Below are positions 6,097 to 13,183 of a DNA stretch of 28,394 nucleotides, piece by piece. The notes beneath the pieces were generated by a model, which saw nothing but the letters and a program-made list of their open reading frames with translations, was not told where the DNA came from and made no database searches. Made by a program: the position numbers and the translations under genes. Source of the stretch: Clostridiales bacterium (GTDB taxonomy: Bacteria > Bacillota > Clostridia > Oscillospirales > Oscillospiraceae). Every line of letters starts with the position of its first letter. Within the stretch, counting starts at the first letter, position 1. The stretch covers positions 1-28,394 of the forward strand of contig QALX01000010.1 of assembly GCA_003150485.1 (NCBI GenBank), given 5' to 3'.

Positions 6097-8388
6097 ATGA
6101 AAGCGGTCATTTTGGCGGGGGGCGCCGGTACCCGGCTCCAACCCCTGACGACGGAGCTGCCGAAGCCCATGGTGTCCCTCTTCGGCAAGCCGGTGCTGGA
6201 ACACATTCTGCTGCTGCTGCGGAAAAACGGCGTGGAGGAGGCGGCCATCACCCTCCACTACCTCCCCGAGGCGGTCACCGGTTACTTCGGCGACGGCAGC
6301 AGGTGGGGGATGCGTCTGGAATACTTCTACGAGGAGCAGCCCCTGGGTACCGCCGGCGGCGTAAAAGCCTGCCGGGACTTTCTGGGCCAGGAGGACTTTA
6401 TCGTCATCAGCGGCGACTGTGTCTGTGACTTCGACCTGGCCGACTGCGCCCGGCTCCACCGGGAGCGCCGGGCCGAGGCCACCCTGCTCCTCCACCGGGT
6501 GGCGGAGCCGTTGGAGTACGGCCTGGTGCGCACCGACGAGGAGGGGCGGGTCACTGCCTTTGTGGAAAAGCCCGGCTGGGGCCAGGTGTTTACCGACCAG
6601 GTGAACACCGGCGTCTATCTGCTCTCCCCGGCGGTGCTGGATCGGGTGCCTGACGGGCGCAGCTTTGACTTCAGCAAGGATCTCTTCCCCCAGCTCCTCC
6701 GGGACAAGCGGCCTCTCTATGGCCAGGTCCCCCGGGGCTACTGGCGGGACATGGGGGAATGCGGCACTTATCTCCAGACGGTGGTGGACGCCCTGGACGG
6801 AAAGGTGATTCTGGACCTGGGTCTGCCCCAGCGAGGGGACGGCATCTGGAGCGCTGCGCCTCTGGATGAGTCGGCGGAGGTCACTGCCCCCTGTTGGATT
6901 GGTCCGGAGGTCCAGCTGGGCCCCTGGAGCAAACTCGGTCCCCACACCGTGCTGGAGCGGGGGGCCACCGTGGGCCGGGAGAGCGTCCTGCGCCGGACCG
7001 TGGTGATGGGTGCCGCCGTAGGTGCCGAGAGCCAGCTGGAGGGGGCGATCCTCTGCCCCAACGCCCGGGTAGGAGATGGGTGCAGTCTCTACCCCGGCGC
7101 GGTGGTGGGGGCCAATGCCACGGTGGGCGACCACGGCGTCCTGCGGCCCCAGGTGCGGGTCTGGCCCGGCTTGCAGGTGAAGGCCGGAAGCCGGCTGACC
7201 GCCTCCCTGGTCAGCGGGCCGGGACCGGGTGGACTGGTCTTTGACGATGACGGGATTATCTCCGGCCTCATCGGCGGCGATCTGGGGCCGGAGCTGGTGT
7301 TGGACCTGGGCAGCGCCCTGGCGGAGGAGTCCGGTCAAGTGGCGGTGGGCTGGTCCGGCGGCCCCGGGGCGGAGACCCTGGCGCTGGCTGCCGCTGCCGG
7401 CGTCACCGCCGCCGGCGGCTGGGTGGTGGACCACGACGGCGTAAGCCCTGCCGCCGCGTCCTGGATGGGGGAGTTCTATGGCCTCACCGGCGGCCTGTTT
7501 TTGCAGCAGCAGGGGGACCGGCTGCAGCTGTACTGCTTTGGGCCCCAGGGGCAGCTGCTCTCTCGGGACCGGCAGCGGAAGCTGGAGAGCACGTTGCTCC
7601 GCCGCAGTCTCCGGCGGCCCCCGGCTCAACGGATGGGCGGCCGCCGGGCGCTGGCCAACGTCAGCGAGAGCTATCTGGCGGCGGCGGTCCAGGCGGCGGG
7701 GCCGGCCGGTTCCCATCCCGTTGCGGCGGCGGTGCCGGAAGAAGGCGGAGAACTGCTGGCCAGCGGCCTGGAATGGCTGGGCTGTCAGGTCAGCCGGAGC
7801 CAGCAGAAGGGCGTCCCGGTGTTCGCCGCCCGGCAGGGTGGCCGGGAGCTGGCGGTGTGGACCGAGCAGGGCGCACCGCTCTCCCGGGAGGAAGTGCTGC
7901 TGCTGACCTGCCTGGCCCTGCTGGAGGCGGGGGAACGGGTGATTGCCCTGCCCCCAGAGGCCCCGGCTGCGGCGGAACGGCTGATTCACAGTCTGGACGG
8001 CCAGGTGAAACGGGGGCCCTGGGTGGGACGGCAGCGCTGCCTGGGGGATGCCCTCTTTGCCGCCTGCCTCATCGTGCGGCAGCTCCAGCACTCCGGCCAG
8101 CCCCTGACCGAACTGGTCCGCCAGCTCCCCGGCTGCCGGGTCCAGCGGCGGGTGATCCCCCTCCACGGAGGGCGCAGTGCGGTGATGGGGGCATTGTCGA
8201 AACGCTTCCCCGACGCCCGGCGGATGGAACACGGGATGCGGGTGGATCTGGAGGGCGGCTCGGTCTGGGTGGCTCCCGCCGGAAACCAGGAGGCCCTGCG
8301 CCTGGCCGCAGAGGGGCCGGAGGCGGAAATCGCCCGGGAATTGTGCGACTTTATGGCCCGGGAGGCCAGCCAGTGGGATCGGTTGTGA
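6097..8388 (+). CDS. Sugar-phosphate nucleotidyltransferase with left-handed beta-helix and degenerate phosphohexomutase domain
   Basis: 763-residue fusion of the kind annotated as mannose-1-phosphate guanylyltransferase/phosphomannomutase. Residues 1-235: nucleotidyltransferase, starting MKAVILAGGAGTRLQPLT with PKPM (GGxGTRLxPLT...PKP), SGDCVCD near 103-109, VEKP near 150 and NTGVYLLSP. Residues about 255-375: hexapeptide repeats of a left-handed beta-helix (IGPEVQLGPWSKLGPHTVLE...). Residues about 390-763: alpha-D-phosphohexomutase-like by length and order, but with no TxSHNP phosphoserine loop and no DxDxD metal loop (the region reads RQGGRELAVWTEQGAPLSREE). I infer that it can activate a sugar phosphate but that the mutase part is non-catalytic, perhaps regulatory or structural. 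The nucleotide and sugar cannot be told from sequence. It may share a transcript with the deaminase upstream. Confidence 0.85.
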   Translation: MKAVILAGGAGTRLQPLTTELPKPMVSLFGKPVLEHILLLLRKNGVEEAAITLHYLPEAVTGYFGDGSRWGMRLEYFYEEQPLGTAGGVKACRDFLGQEDFIVISGDCVCDFDLADCARLHRERRAEATLLLHRVAEPLEYGLVRTDEEGRVTAFVEKPGWGQVFTDQVNTGVYLLSPAVLDRVPDGRSFDFSKDLFPQLLRDKRPLYGQVPRGYWRDMGECGTYLQTVVDALDGKVILDLGLPQRGDGIWSAAPLDESAEVTAPCWIGPEVQLGPWSKLGPHTVLERGATVGRESVLRRTVVMGAAVGAESQLEGAILCPNARVGDGCSLYPGAVVGANATVGDHGVLRPQVRVWPGLQVKAGSRLTASLVSGPGPGGLVFDDDGIISGLIGGDLGPELVLDLGSALAEESGQVAVGWSGGPGAETLALAAAAGVTAAGGWVVDHDGVSPAAASWMGEFYGLTGGLFLQQQGDRLQLYCFGPQGQLLSRDRQRKLESTLLRRSLRRPPAQRMGGRRALANVSESYLAAAVQAAGPAGSHPVAAAVPEEGGELLASGLEWLGCQVSRSQQKGVPVFAARQGGRELAVWTEQGAPLSREEVLLLTCLALLEAGERVIALPPEAPAAAERLIHSLDGQVKRGPWVGRQRCLGDALFAACLIVRQLQHSGQPLTELVRQLPGCRVQRRVIPLHGGRSAVMGALSKRFPDARRMEHGMRVDLEGGSVWVAPAGNQEALRLAAEGPEAEIARELCDFMAREASQWDRL

Positions 8389-8395
8389 ATTTCTC

Positions 8396-8427
8396 TGGTA
8401 TACTTTCTGTGGATGATATGGTATACT
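8396..8427 (+). promoter_or_regulatory. Tandem extended -10 motifs before the RNase J leader
   Basis: TGGTATACT occurs twice, at 8396-8404 and 8419-8427, 23 bp apart. The second fits an extended -10 (TG-N-TATACT) and would start transcription near 8434. No good -35 is present at 17 bp, as expected for an extended -10 promoter. Confidence 0.5.
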
Positions 8428-8647
8428 AAAACAATAGGGTATGCCTCGGGCATGGGTGGTGCTGAGGCAATGTGAGAAAATGAATTGGAAAACCGGAGAG
8501 CAGCCAACCTGGGAAAACAGGGGCGGCCCCCAGCTCGCCGCCGGTGCAGACAGGAGGATCAGGGCCTGTCTCCCGGCCCGCCGGACTGAGGGTGCGCCGC
8601 GCTCCGGTTACATAAATGAAATGAATAAGGAGTGAAATACCACAATT
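8428..8647 (+). promoter_or_regulatory. 220-nt structured 5' leader of RNase J mRNA
   Basis: Unusually long, GC-rich untranslated region between promoter and rnjA. Visible pairings include TGCCTC with GAGGCA near 8442-8469, CCTG/CAGG around a GGAAAA loop near 8510-8523, and GGCGGC/GCCGCC near 8523-8546. I recognise no riboswitch or T-box signature. A 64-codon open frame (8441-8635) crosses it but has no ribosome site. RNase J may control its own leader, as RNase E does in E. coli; that is an analogy, not evidence. Confidence 0.45.
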
Positions 8648-10306
8648 ATGGCAGAAAAATTGAAAATTGTCGCCCTGGGCGGTCTGGATGAGATCGGCAA
8701 GAACATGACTGTGTTCGAATATGGAAACGACCTCATCGTGGTGGACTGCGGCATGGGCTTCCCGGATGACGACATGTACGGCATCGACGTGGTGATTCCC
8801 GACATCAGCTATCTGATGAAAAACCAGGAGAAGATCCGCGGCATCTTCCTGACCCACGGCCATGAGGACCATATCGGCGCGCTGCCCTACGTGCTGCGGA
8901 GCATTCAGGCGCCGATCTACGCTACCCGGATGACCGCAGGGTTGGTGGAGCTGAAGCTGGAGGAACACGGCCTGCTCAAGCAGACCAAAATCCACACCTG
9001 CGCCGCCGGGGACCGGGTTAAGGCCGGTCAGTTTACGGTGGAGTTTATTCACATTAACCACTCCATCGCCGACGCGGTGGCCTTTGCCATTCGCACTCCC
9101 GTGGGCATGTGTGTCCACACCGGCGATTTTAAGATCGACCCCACCCCCATCTCCGGCGGCATGGCCGATCTGGCCCGCCTGGGACAGCTGGGGAAGGAGG
9201 GCGTACTGGCCCTGCTGTGCGATTCCACCAATGTGGAGCGGGCCGGCTTTACCAAGAGCGAGCGCAGCGTGGGGGACAGTTTCGACGCCCTGTTCAACAG
9301 CTGTGACCAGCGGATTATCGTCACCACCTTTTCCTCCAACGTGGACCGCATCCAGCAGGTCATGAATGTGGCCGCCCGGTACGGCAGAAAGGTGGCTGTG
9401 ATCGGCCGCAGCATGGAAAATGCCTTGAAGGTGTCCACAAAACTGAACTACATGACTGTGCCCCAGGGAACCTTGGTGGACATCAACCAGATTAAGAGCC
9501 TGCCCAGCAGCAAGGTCTGCATCGTTACCACCGGCAGCCAGGGGGAGACCATGTCCGCCCTGACCCGGATCGCCTTCTCCACTCACCGGCAGATTGAGAT
9601 TCAGCCCGGCGACCGGGTGATTATCTCCGCCTCCGCTATCCCCGGCAATGAGAACGCCATCGGCACCGTGATCAACGAGCTGTACCGGAAGGGCGCCGAG
9701 GTGGTCAACGAGCGGCTGGGTGACCTCCACGTCTCCGGCCACGCCTGTCAGCAGGAGCTGATGATGATGCATGCCCTAGTCAAGCCCAAGTTCTTTATCC
9801 CGGTCCACGGGGAGCAGCGGCATCTGAAGATACACGCCCAGCTGGCCCGGCGCATGGGGATGGACCCCAAGAATATTGTCATCAGCGAGACCGGCCGGGT
9901 TATCGAGCTGACCCGGGACCACATCAAGCTGGCGGGCAGCGTGCCTTCCGGCCGGGTGCTGGTGGACGGCTACGGCGTGGGCGACGTGGGCAGCGTGGTC
10001 TTGCGGGACCGGAAGCGTCTGGCTGAGGATGGCGTGATTGTCGTGGTGCTCACCCTGTCCGGCAACGATGGCTCCCTGGTCACCGGGCCCGACATCGTCT
10101 CCCGAGGCTTCGTCTACGTGAAGGAGTCCGAAGGGCTGATGGAGGAGCTGAAGCAGCTGGCGACCCAGGTGATCTACGACTGCGAGTCCCGCCGCCTCAC
10201 CGACTGGGCCGCCATTAAGGGCGCCGTCAAAGGCGAGATCTCCAGCTTTCTGTATAAAAAGACCAAGCGCAGTCCCATGATTCTTCCTGTCATCATGGAG
10301 GTATGA
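8648..10306 (+). CDS. rnjA: Ribonuclease J
   Basis: Metallo-beta-lactamase/beta-CASP ribonuclease (5'-to-3' exonuclease and endonuclease) that acts in mRNA decay and rRNA maturation. 552 residues, normal length. The zinc motif HGHEDH is at 70-75, with further ligands in INHSIAD (His138) and HTGDFKID (Asp160). The beta-CASP part has LCDSTNVERAG, TTGSQGE and VSGHACQQEL, then PVHGEQRHL; the C-terminal domain ends in PVIMEV. The start ATG at 8648 is unusual in that the nearest ribosome site, AAGGAG (8627-8632), is 15 nt away; no better in-frame start exists, so translation may be weak or dependent on leader folding. rnjA and rnjB cannot be separated with certainty. Confidence 0.93.
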   Translation: MAEKLKIVALGGLDEIGKNMTVFEYGNDLIVVDCGMGFPDDDMYGIDVVIPDISYLMKNQEKIRGIFLTHGHEDHIGALPYVLRSIQAPIYATRMTAGLVELKLEEHGLLKQTKIHTCAAGDRVKAGQFTVEFIHINHSIADAVAFAIRTPVGMCVHTGDFKIDPTPISGGMADLARLGQLGKEGVLALLCDSTNVERAGFTKSERSVGDSFDALFNSCDQRIIVTTFSSNVDRIQQVMNVAARYGRKVAVIGRSMENALKVSTKLNYMTVPQGTLVDINQIKSLPSSKVCIVTTGSQGETMSALTRIAFSTHRQIEIQPGDRVIISASAIPGNENAIGTVINELYRKGAEVVNERLGDLHVSGHACQQELMMMHALVKPKFFIPVHGEQRHLKIHAQLARRMGMDPKNIVISETGRVIELTRDHIKLAGSVPSGRVLVDGYGVGDVGSVVLRDRKRLAEDGVIVVVLTLSGNDGSLVTGPDIVSRGFVYVKESEGLMEELKQLATQVIYDCESRRLTDWAAIKGAVKGEISSFLYKKTKRSPMILPVIMEV

Positions 10307-10345
10307 CCCGGGGCACCGCCCCGGACCCCGGCAAGGGCGCTGTCA

Positions 10346-10470
10346 GGGGGCAAAGCCCCCTGGACCCCCACCAGCCTTTTGCACTCTGTGTAAGTTCGAC
10401 TGGCCAAATCACAGATTTGGAGTCTCGCTTAAAAAGGCTGGGCGAAAACTTTATTTGCGCTGCGCGCCTA
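10346..10470 (+). repeat. Dispersed repeat, copy A, with a 50-nt insertion
   Basis: Order: GGGGG CAAAG CCCCC hairpin (10346-10360), TGGACCCC, then a CAGCCTTTT (10372-10380) / AAAAAGGCTG (10431-10440) stem, then GGGCGAAAACTTT. The same order is found in inverse orientation at 10628-10696 (copy B). In copy A the loop of the second stem holds 50 extra nt (10381-10430) that contain their own hairpin, CCAAATC/GATTTGG. Confidence 0.6.
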
Positions 10471-10530
10471 TGGCCTGCTAAGCGGGCAGAAGCCGACTTG
10501 CGTCGGCTATCGGAATAGAACAAATCATAA

Positions 10531-10566
10531 AAACCGGAACCTTTTACGATAAAAAGGTTCCGGTTT
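10531..10566. terminator. Bidirectional terminator between rnjA and ftsH
   Basis: A 15-bp perfect stem, AAACCGGAACCTTTT (10531-10545) with AAAAGGTTCCGGTTT (10552-10566), 6-nt loop. On the minus strand it continues as a T run (GGTTTTTATG), on the plus strand as TTTCTTGCTTT. It serves the convergent ends of rnjA and the ftsH operon. Confidence 0.88.
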
Positions 10567-10585
10567 CTTGCTTTATTGTCCCCCT

Positions 10586-10609
10586 ATGCCGATGTTAATC
10601 GGCATTTTA
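10586..10609 (+). terminator. Second small hairpin in the rnjA-ftsH gap
   Basis: ATGCCGAT (10586-10593), loop GTTA, ATCGGCAT (10598-10605), followed by TTTA on the plus strand. It may be a backup terminator for rnjA transcripts. Confidence 0.45.
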
Positions 10610-10627
10610 CCCACGTCCCGTTGAATG

Positions 10628-10696
10628 GGCGCAAGCGAAGAAAATTTCGGTCAAGCCTTTTTAAAGGCTTGCGGGGTCCAGGGGCAGCGCCCCTGG
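10628..10696 (-). repeat. Dispersed repeat, copy B, overlapping the end of ftsH
   Basis: Read on the minus strand: CCAGGGGCGCTGCCCCTGG (10696-10678), ACCCC, then CAAGCCTTT/AAAGGCTTG (10671-10652), then ACCGAAATTTTC and GCTTGCGCCC. It has the same modules and order as copy A but without the 50-nt insert. The ftsH stop codon (10661-10663) lies in the loop of its second hairpin. Confidence 0.65.
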
Positions 10697-12526
10697 CGTG
10701 TCCTGAGAGAAAACGGCCTCGAAGTCGGCGGCGGACATGGTTTCGTGCTCCAGGAGGTACTGGGCAGTGATCTCCAGCTGAGGGAGATACTGCTTCAGCA
10801 GTCCCTGGCACTTCTCATAGGCCCGGTCGATGAGGGTCTTCACCTCGTGGTCAATGGCGGCGGCCACCGACTCGGAGTAGGGCTTGGATTGGGCCATGGA
10901 GCGGCCAATAAATACCTCGCCCTTCTGATCGTCGTAGACCACAGCGCCCAGCTGATCGCTCATACCGTACTTGGCCACCATGGCGTGGGCAATGGCGGTG
11001 GCCCGCTGCAAATCGCTGGAGGCGCCGGTGGAGATGTCCCCCAGCACCATGTCCTCGGCCACCCGGCCGCCCAGCAGAGCCACGATGTCCTCGAACAGCT
11101 CGTTGCGGGAGCGGAACACCTTATCCTCCTGGGGCAGGGCGATGGTCATACCGCCGGCCTGGCCTCGGGGCACGATGGTGATCTGATGGACCGGATCATG
11201 GGTGGGCAGGGCGTGCATGGCGATGGCGTGCCCGGCCTCGTGATAGGCGGTGAGCTTCCGGGCGTGGGGGGTGACCACCTGGCTCTTCTTCTCCGGGCCT
11301 GCGATGACCTTGATGGTGGCCTCGTGGAGGTCCTCCATGGTGATGCAGGGCTGATTCTTCCGGGCGGCCAGCAGGGCGCCCTCGTTCATCAGGTTTTCCA
11401 GGTCCGCGCCGGTAAACCCGCCGGTGGCCTTGGCCAGGGTGGCCAGATTCACATCCTCTGCCAGGGGCTTTTTTCGGGAGTGGACCTTCAGCACCTCGGT
11501 GCGGCCCTTGATGTCGGGCAGGCCCACGTAAATCTGCCGGTCAAACCGGCCCGGCCGCAGCAGCGCCGGGTCCAGAATGTCCACCCGGTTGGTGGCTGCC
11601 AGGACGATCACGCCGGAGTTGCCTTCGAAACCGTCCATCTCCACCAGCAGTTGGTTCAGGGTCTGTTCCCGTTCGTCGTGTCCACCACCCAGGCCCGCGC
11701 CGCGTTGGCGGCCTACGGCGTCGATCTCGTCGATAAAGACGATGGAGGGAGCGGTCTTTTTGGCCTCCTCAAAGAGGTCCCGGACCCGGCTGGCGCCTAC
11801 GCCCACGTACAGCTCCACAAAATCAGAGCCGGAGATGGACAGGAAAGGCACGCCGGCCTCGCCGGCCACCGCTTTGGCCAGCAGGGTTTTACCGGTGCCG
11901 GGAGGGCCCACCAGCAGAATCCCCTTGGGGATTCGGGCGCCCAGGACGGTGTACTTGGCCGGGTCCTTGAGGAAGTCCACGACCTCCTCCAGTTCACCCT
12001 TCTCCTCCTCGGCCCCGGCCACGTCGTGGAAGGTGACCTTTTTCTTCATCTGGTCCGCCGAGGTGAACTTGGCCTTGCCGAACTGGGACAGGCCGCCGTT
12101 GTTCCCGGCGTTGTTCTGGCGCACCAGCATCATCAGGACCAGGAACACCATCACCAGCGACAGGATGGAGGGCAGCAGAGAGAGCCAGTTGATGGGCTGG
12201 GTGTCCTTCTTGTAGTCGTAGTCGGTAAGGGTGCCGTCGGCCTTCTGCTTCTGAATCAGGTCGTTCAGGTCGCTGTAGAAGGCGTCGAAGCTGGAGATGG
12301 AGCAGGCGGCCTCCTCCTTGCCGTCCAGCGGCTCCTTCAGCTTCATCTCTACCACGTTGTTCTGGACGGTAAAAGACTCCACCTGCTCCGCCTCGAACAG
12401 CTGAACCATCCTGCTGTAACTGACGCTGGAGGTGCTTCGGCTGCCGGTCAGATACCAGAACAGGGTGATCAGGGCCAGAATCAGGACCAGGTAGAGGACA
12501 TAATCCCTATGCGTGCTTTTTCTCAA
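10661..12526 (-). CDS. ftsH: ATP-dependent zinc metalloprotease FtsH
   Basis: Membrane-anchored AAA+ protease that degrades misfolded membrane proteins and regulators. 621 residues, two transmembrane segments (about 9-27 and 113-135) flanking a small extracytoplasmic domain. AAA+ core: Walker A GPPGTGKT at 207-214, Walker B IVFIDEIDA at 262-270, second region of homology RPGRFDR near 324-330. The peptidase zinc motif is HEAGH at 429-433. The start is TTG at 12526 with AGGAAG 10 bp upstream; no ATG is available before the first membrane segment. The last codons (ALPLDPASL and stop) come from the dispersed repeat at 10628-10696, so the native C-terminus seems to have been replaced. The gene lies 38 bp after hpt, the same ftsH-hpt neighbourhood as in Bacillus. 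Confidence 0.97.
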   Translation of the reverse strand: MRKSTHRDYVLYLVLILALITLFWYLTGSRSTSSVSYSRMVQLFEAEQVESFTVQNNVVEMKLKEPLDGKEEAACSISSFDAFYSDLNDLIQKQKADGTLTDYDYKKDTQPINWLSLLPSILSLVMVFLVLMMLVRQNNAGNNGGLSQFGKAKFTSADQMKKKVTFHDVAGAEEEKGELEEVVDFLKDPAKYTVLGARIPKGILLVGPPGTGKTLLAKAVAGEAGVPFLSISGSDFVELYVGVGASRVRDLFEEAKKTAPSIVFIDEIDAVGRQRGAGLGGGHDEREQTLNQLLVEMDGFEGNSGVIVLAATNRVDILDPALLRPGRFDRQIYVGLPDIKGRTEVLKVHSRKKPLAEDVNLATLAKATGGFTGADLENLMNEGALLAARKNQPCITMEDLHEATIKVIAGPEKKSQVVTPHARKLTAYHEAGHAIAMHALPTHDPVHQITIVPRGQAGGMTIALPQEDKVFRSRNELFEDIVALLGGRVAEDMVLGDISTGASSDLQRATAIAHAMVAKYGMSDQLGAVVYDDQKGEVFIGRSMAQSKPYSESVAAAIDHEVKTLIDRAYEKCQGLLKQYLPQLEITAQYLLEHETMSAADFEAVFSQDTPGALPLDPASL

Positions 12527-12564
12527 TGGGGAATCACTTCCTTTGCTCTATTAGGACGGAGGGG

Positions 12565-13113
12565 TTACTTGCTGTAGACCTCCTCCTTCAAAATGCCGAT
12601 GTAGGGGAGGTTCCGGTACTGTTGATTGTAGTCTAGGCCGTAGCCCACCACAAAGGCATCGGGAACTTGGAAGCCGTAGTAGTCGGCGGTGATAGGTTTC
12701 TGTCGGCGCTCCGGTTTGTCCAGCAGGGTGCAGATGCGGATGGAGGCCGGGTGGCGGGCCTGGAGCACCCCCATCAGGTAGTGCAGGGTGTTGCCCGAGT
12801 CCAGAATATCCTCCACGATAATCACGTGGTACCCCTCGATGGAGCAGGAGATATCCTTTTTGATCTCCACCTGGCCGCTGCTGGAGGTGCCCGCACCGTA
12901 GGAGGAGACGGACATAAAGTCGATCAGGCAGGGCAGGTCAATGGCCCGGCTCAGGTCCGCCATAAAGATATAGGAGCCCCGGAGAACGCTGACCAGCAGG
13001 ATGTTCTCCTTGCCGGTGTAGTCCGCCGTAATCTGTGCGCCCAGGCGCTTGGCACATGCGGCCAGTTCCTCCTCGCTGTAGAGAATCCGTTCGATGTTTT
13101 GAGACATGTCCAT
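12565..13113 (-). CDS. hpt: Hypoxanthine phosphoribosyltransferase
   Basis: Purine salvage: hypoxanthine (or guanine) plus PRPP gives IMP (or GMP). 182 residues, full length. The PRPP-binding loop is VIIVEDILDSGNTL at 97-110, the flexible loop SVSSYGAGTSSSG is at 68-80, and the N-terminal LVSVLRGSYIFMADL holds the pyrophosphate site. ATG at 13113 is preceded by AGAAGGA with 9 bp spacing. It lies between tilS and ftsH in the tilS-hpt-ftsH order known from Firmicutes, so it is probably co-transcribed. Confidence 0.95.
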   Translation of the reverse strand: MDMSQNIERILYSEEELAACAKRLGAQITADYTGKENILLVSVLRGSYIFMADLSRAIDLPCLIDFMSVSSYGAGTSSSGQVEIKKDISCSIEGYHVIIVEDILDSGNTLHYLMGVLQARHPASIRICTLLDKPERRQKPITADYYGFQVPDAFVVGYGLDYNQQYRNLPYIGILKEEVYSK

Positions 13114-13162
13114 AGCAGTGTATCCTTCTTTTTCTTGTTTTCGTTCTTGTTTTTAAGATGCG

Positions 13163-13180
13163 GCACGGCCGAAGCCGTGC
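13163..13180 (-). other. Intercistronic tetraloop hairpin between tilS and hpt
   Basis: On the minus strand GCACGGC TTCG GCCGTGC forms a perfect 7-bp stem with a stable UUCG-type loop right after the tilS stop codon. No T tract follows, so it is more likely an mRNA processing or stability element than a terminator. Confidence 0.55.
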
Positions 13181-13183
13181 GTG

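Noticed and set aside
5779..8232. Open frame of 817 codons on the minus strand opposite the nucleotidyltransferase gene
   Set aside because: It is an antisense shadow of a GC-rich coding region, Pro/Arg/His/Gln-rich without domain or ribosome site. Similar long shadows oppose comM, rnjA, ftsH, gdpP, proS and miaB.
8441..8635. 64-codon open frame in the RNase J leader
   Set aside because: No ribosome site and no recognisable features; it is better explained as structured leader.
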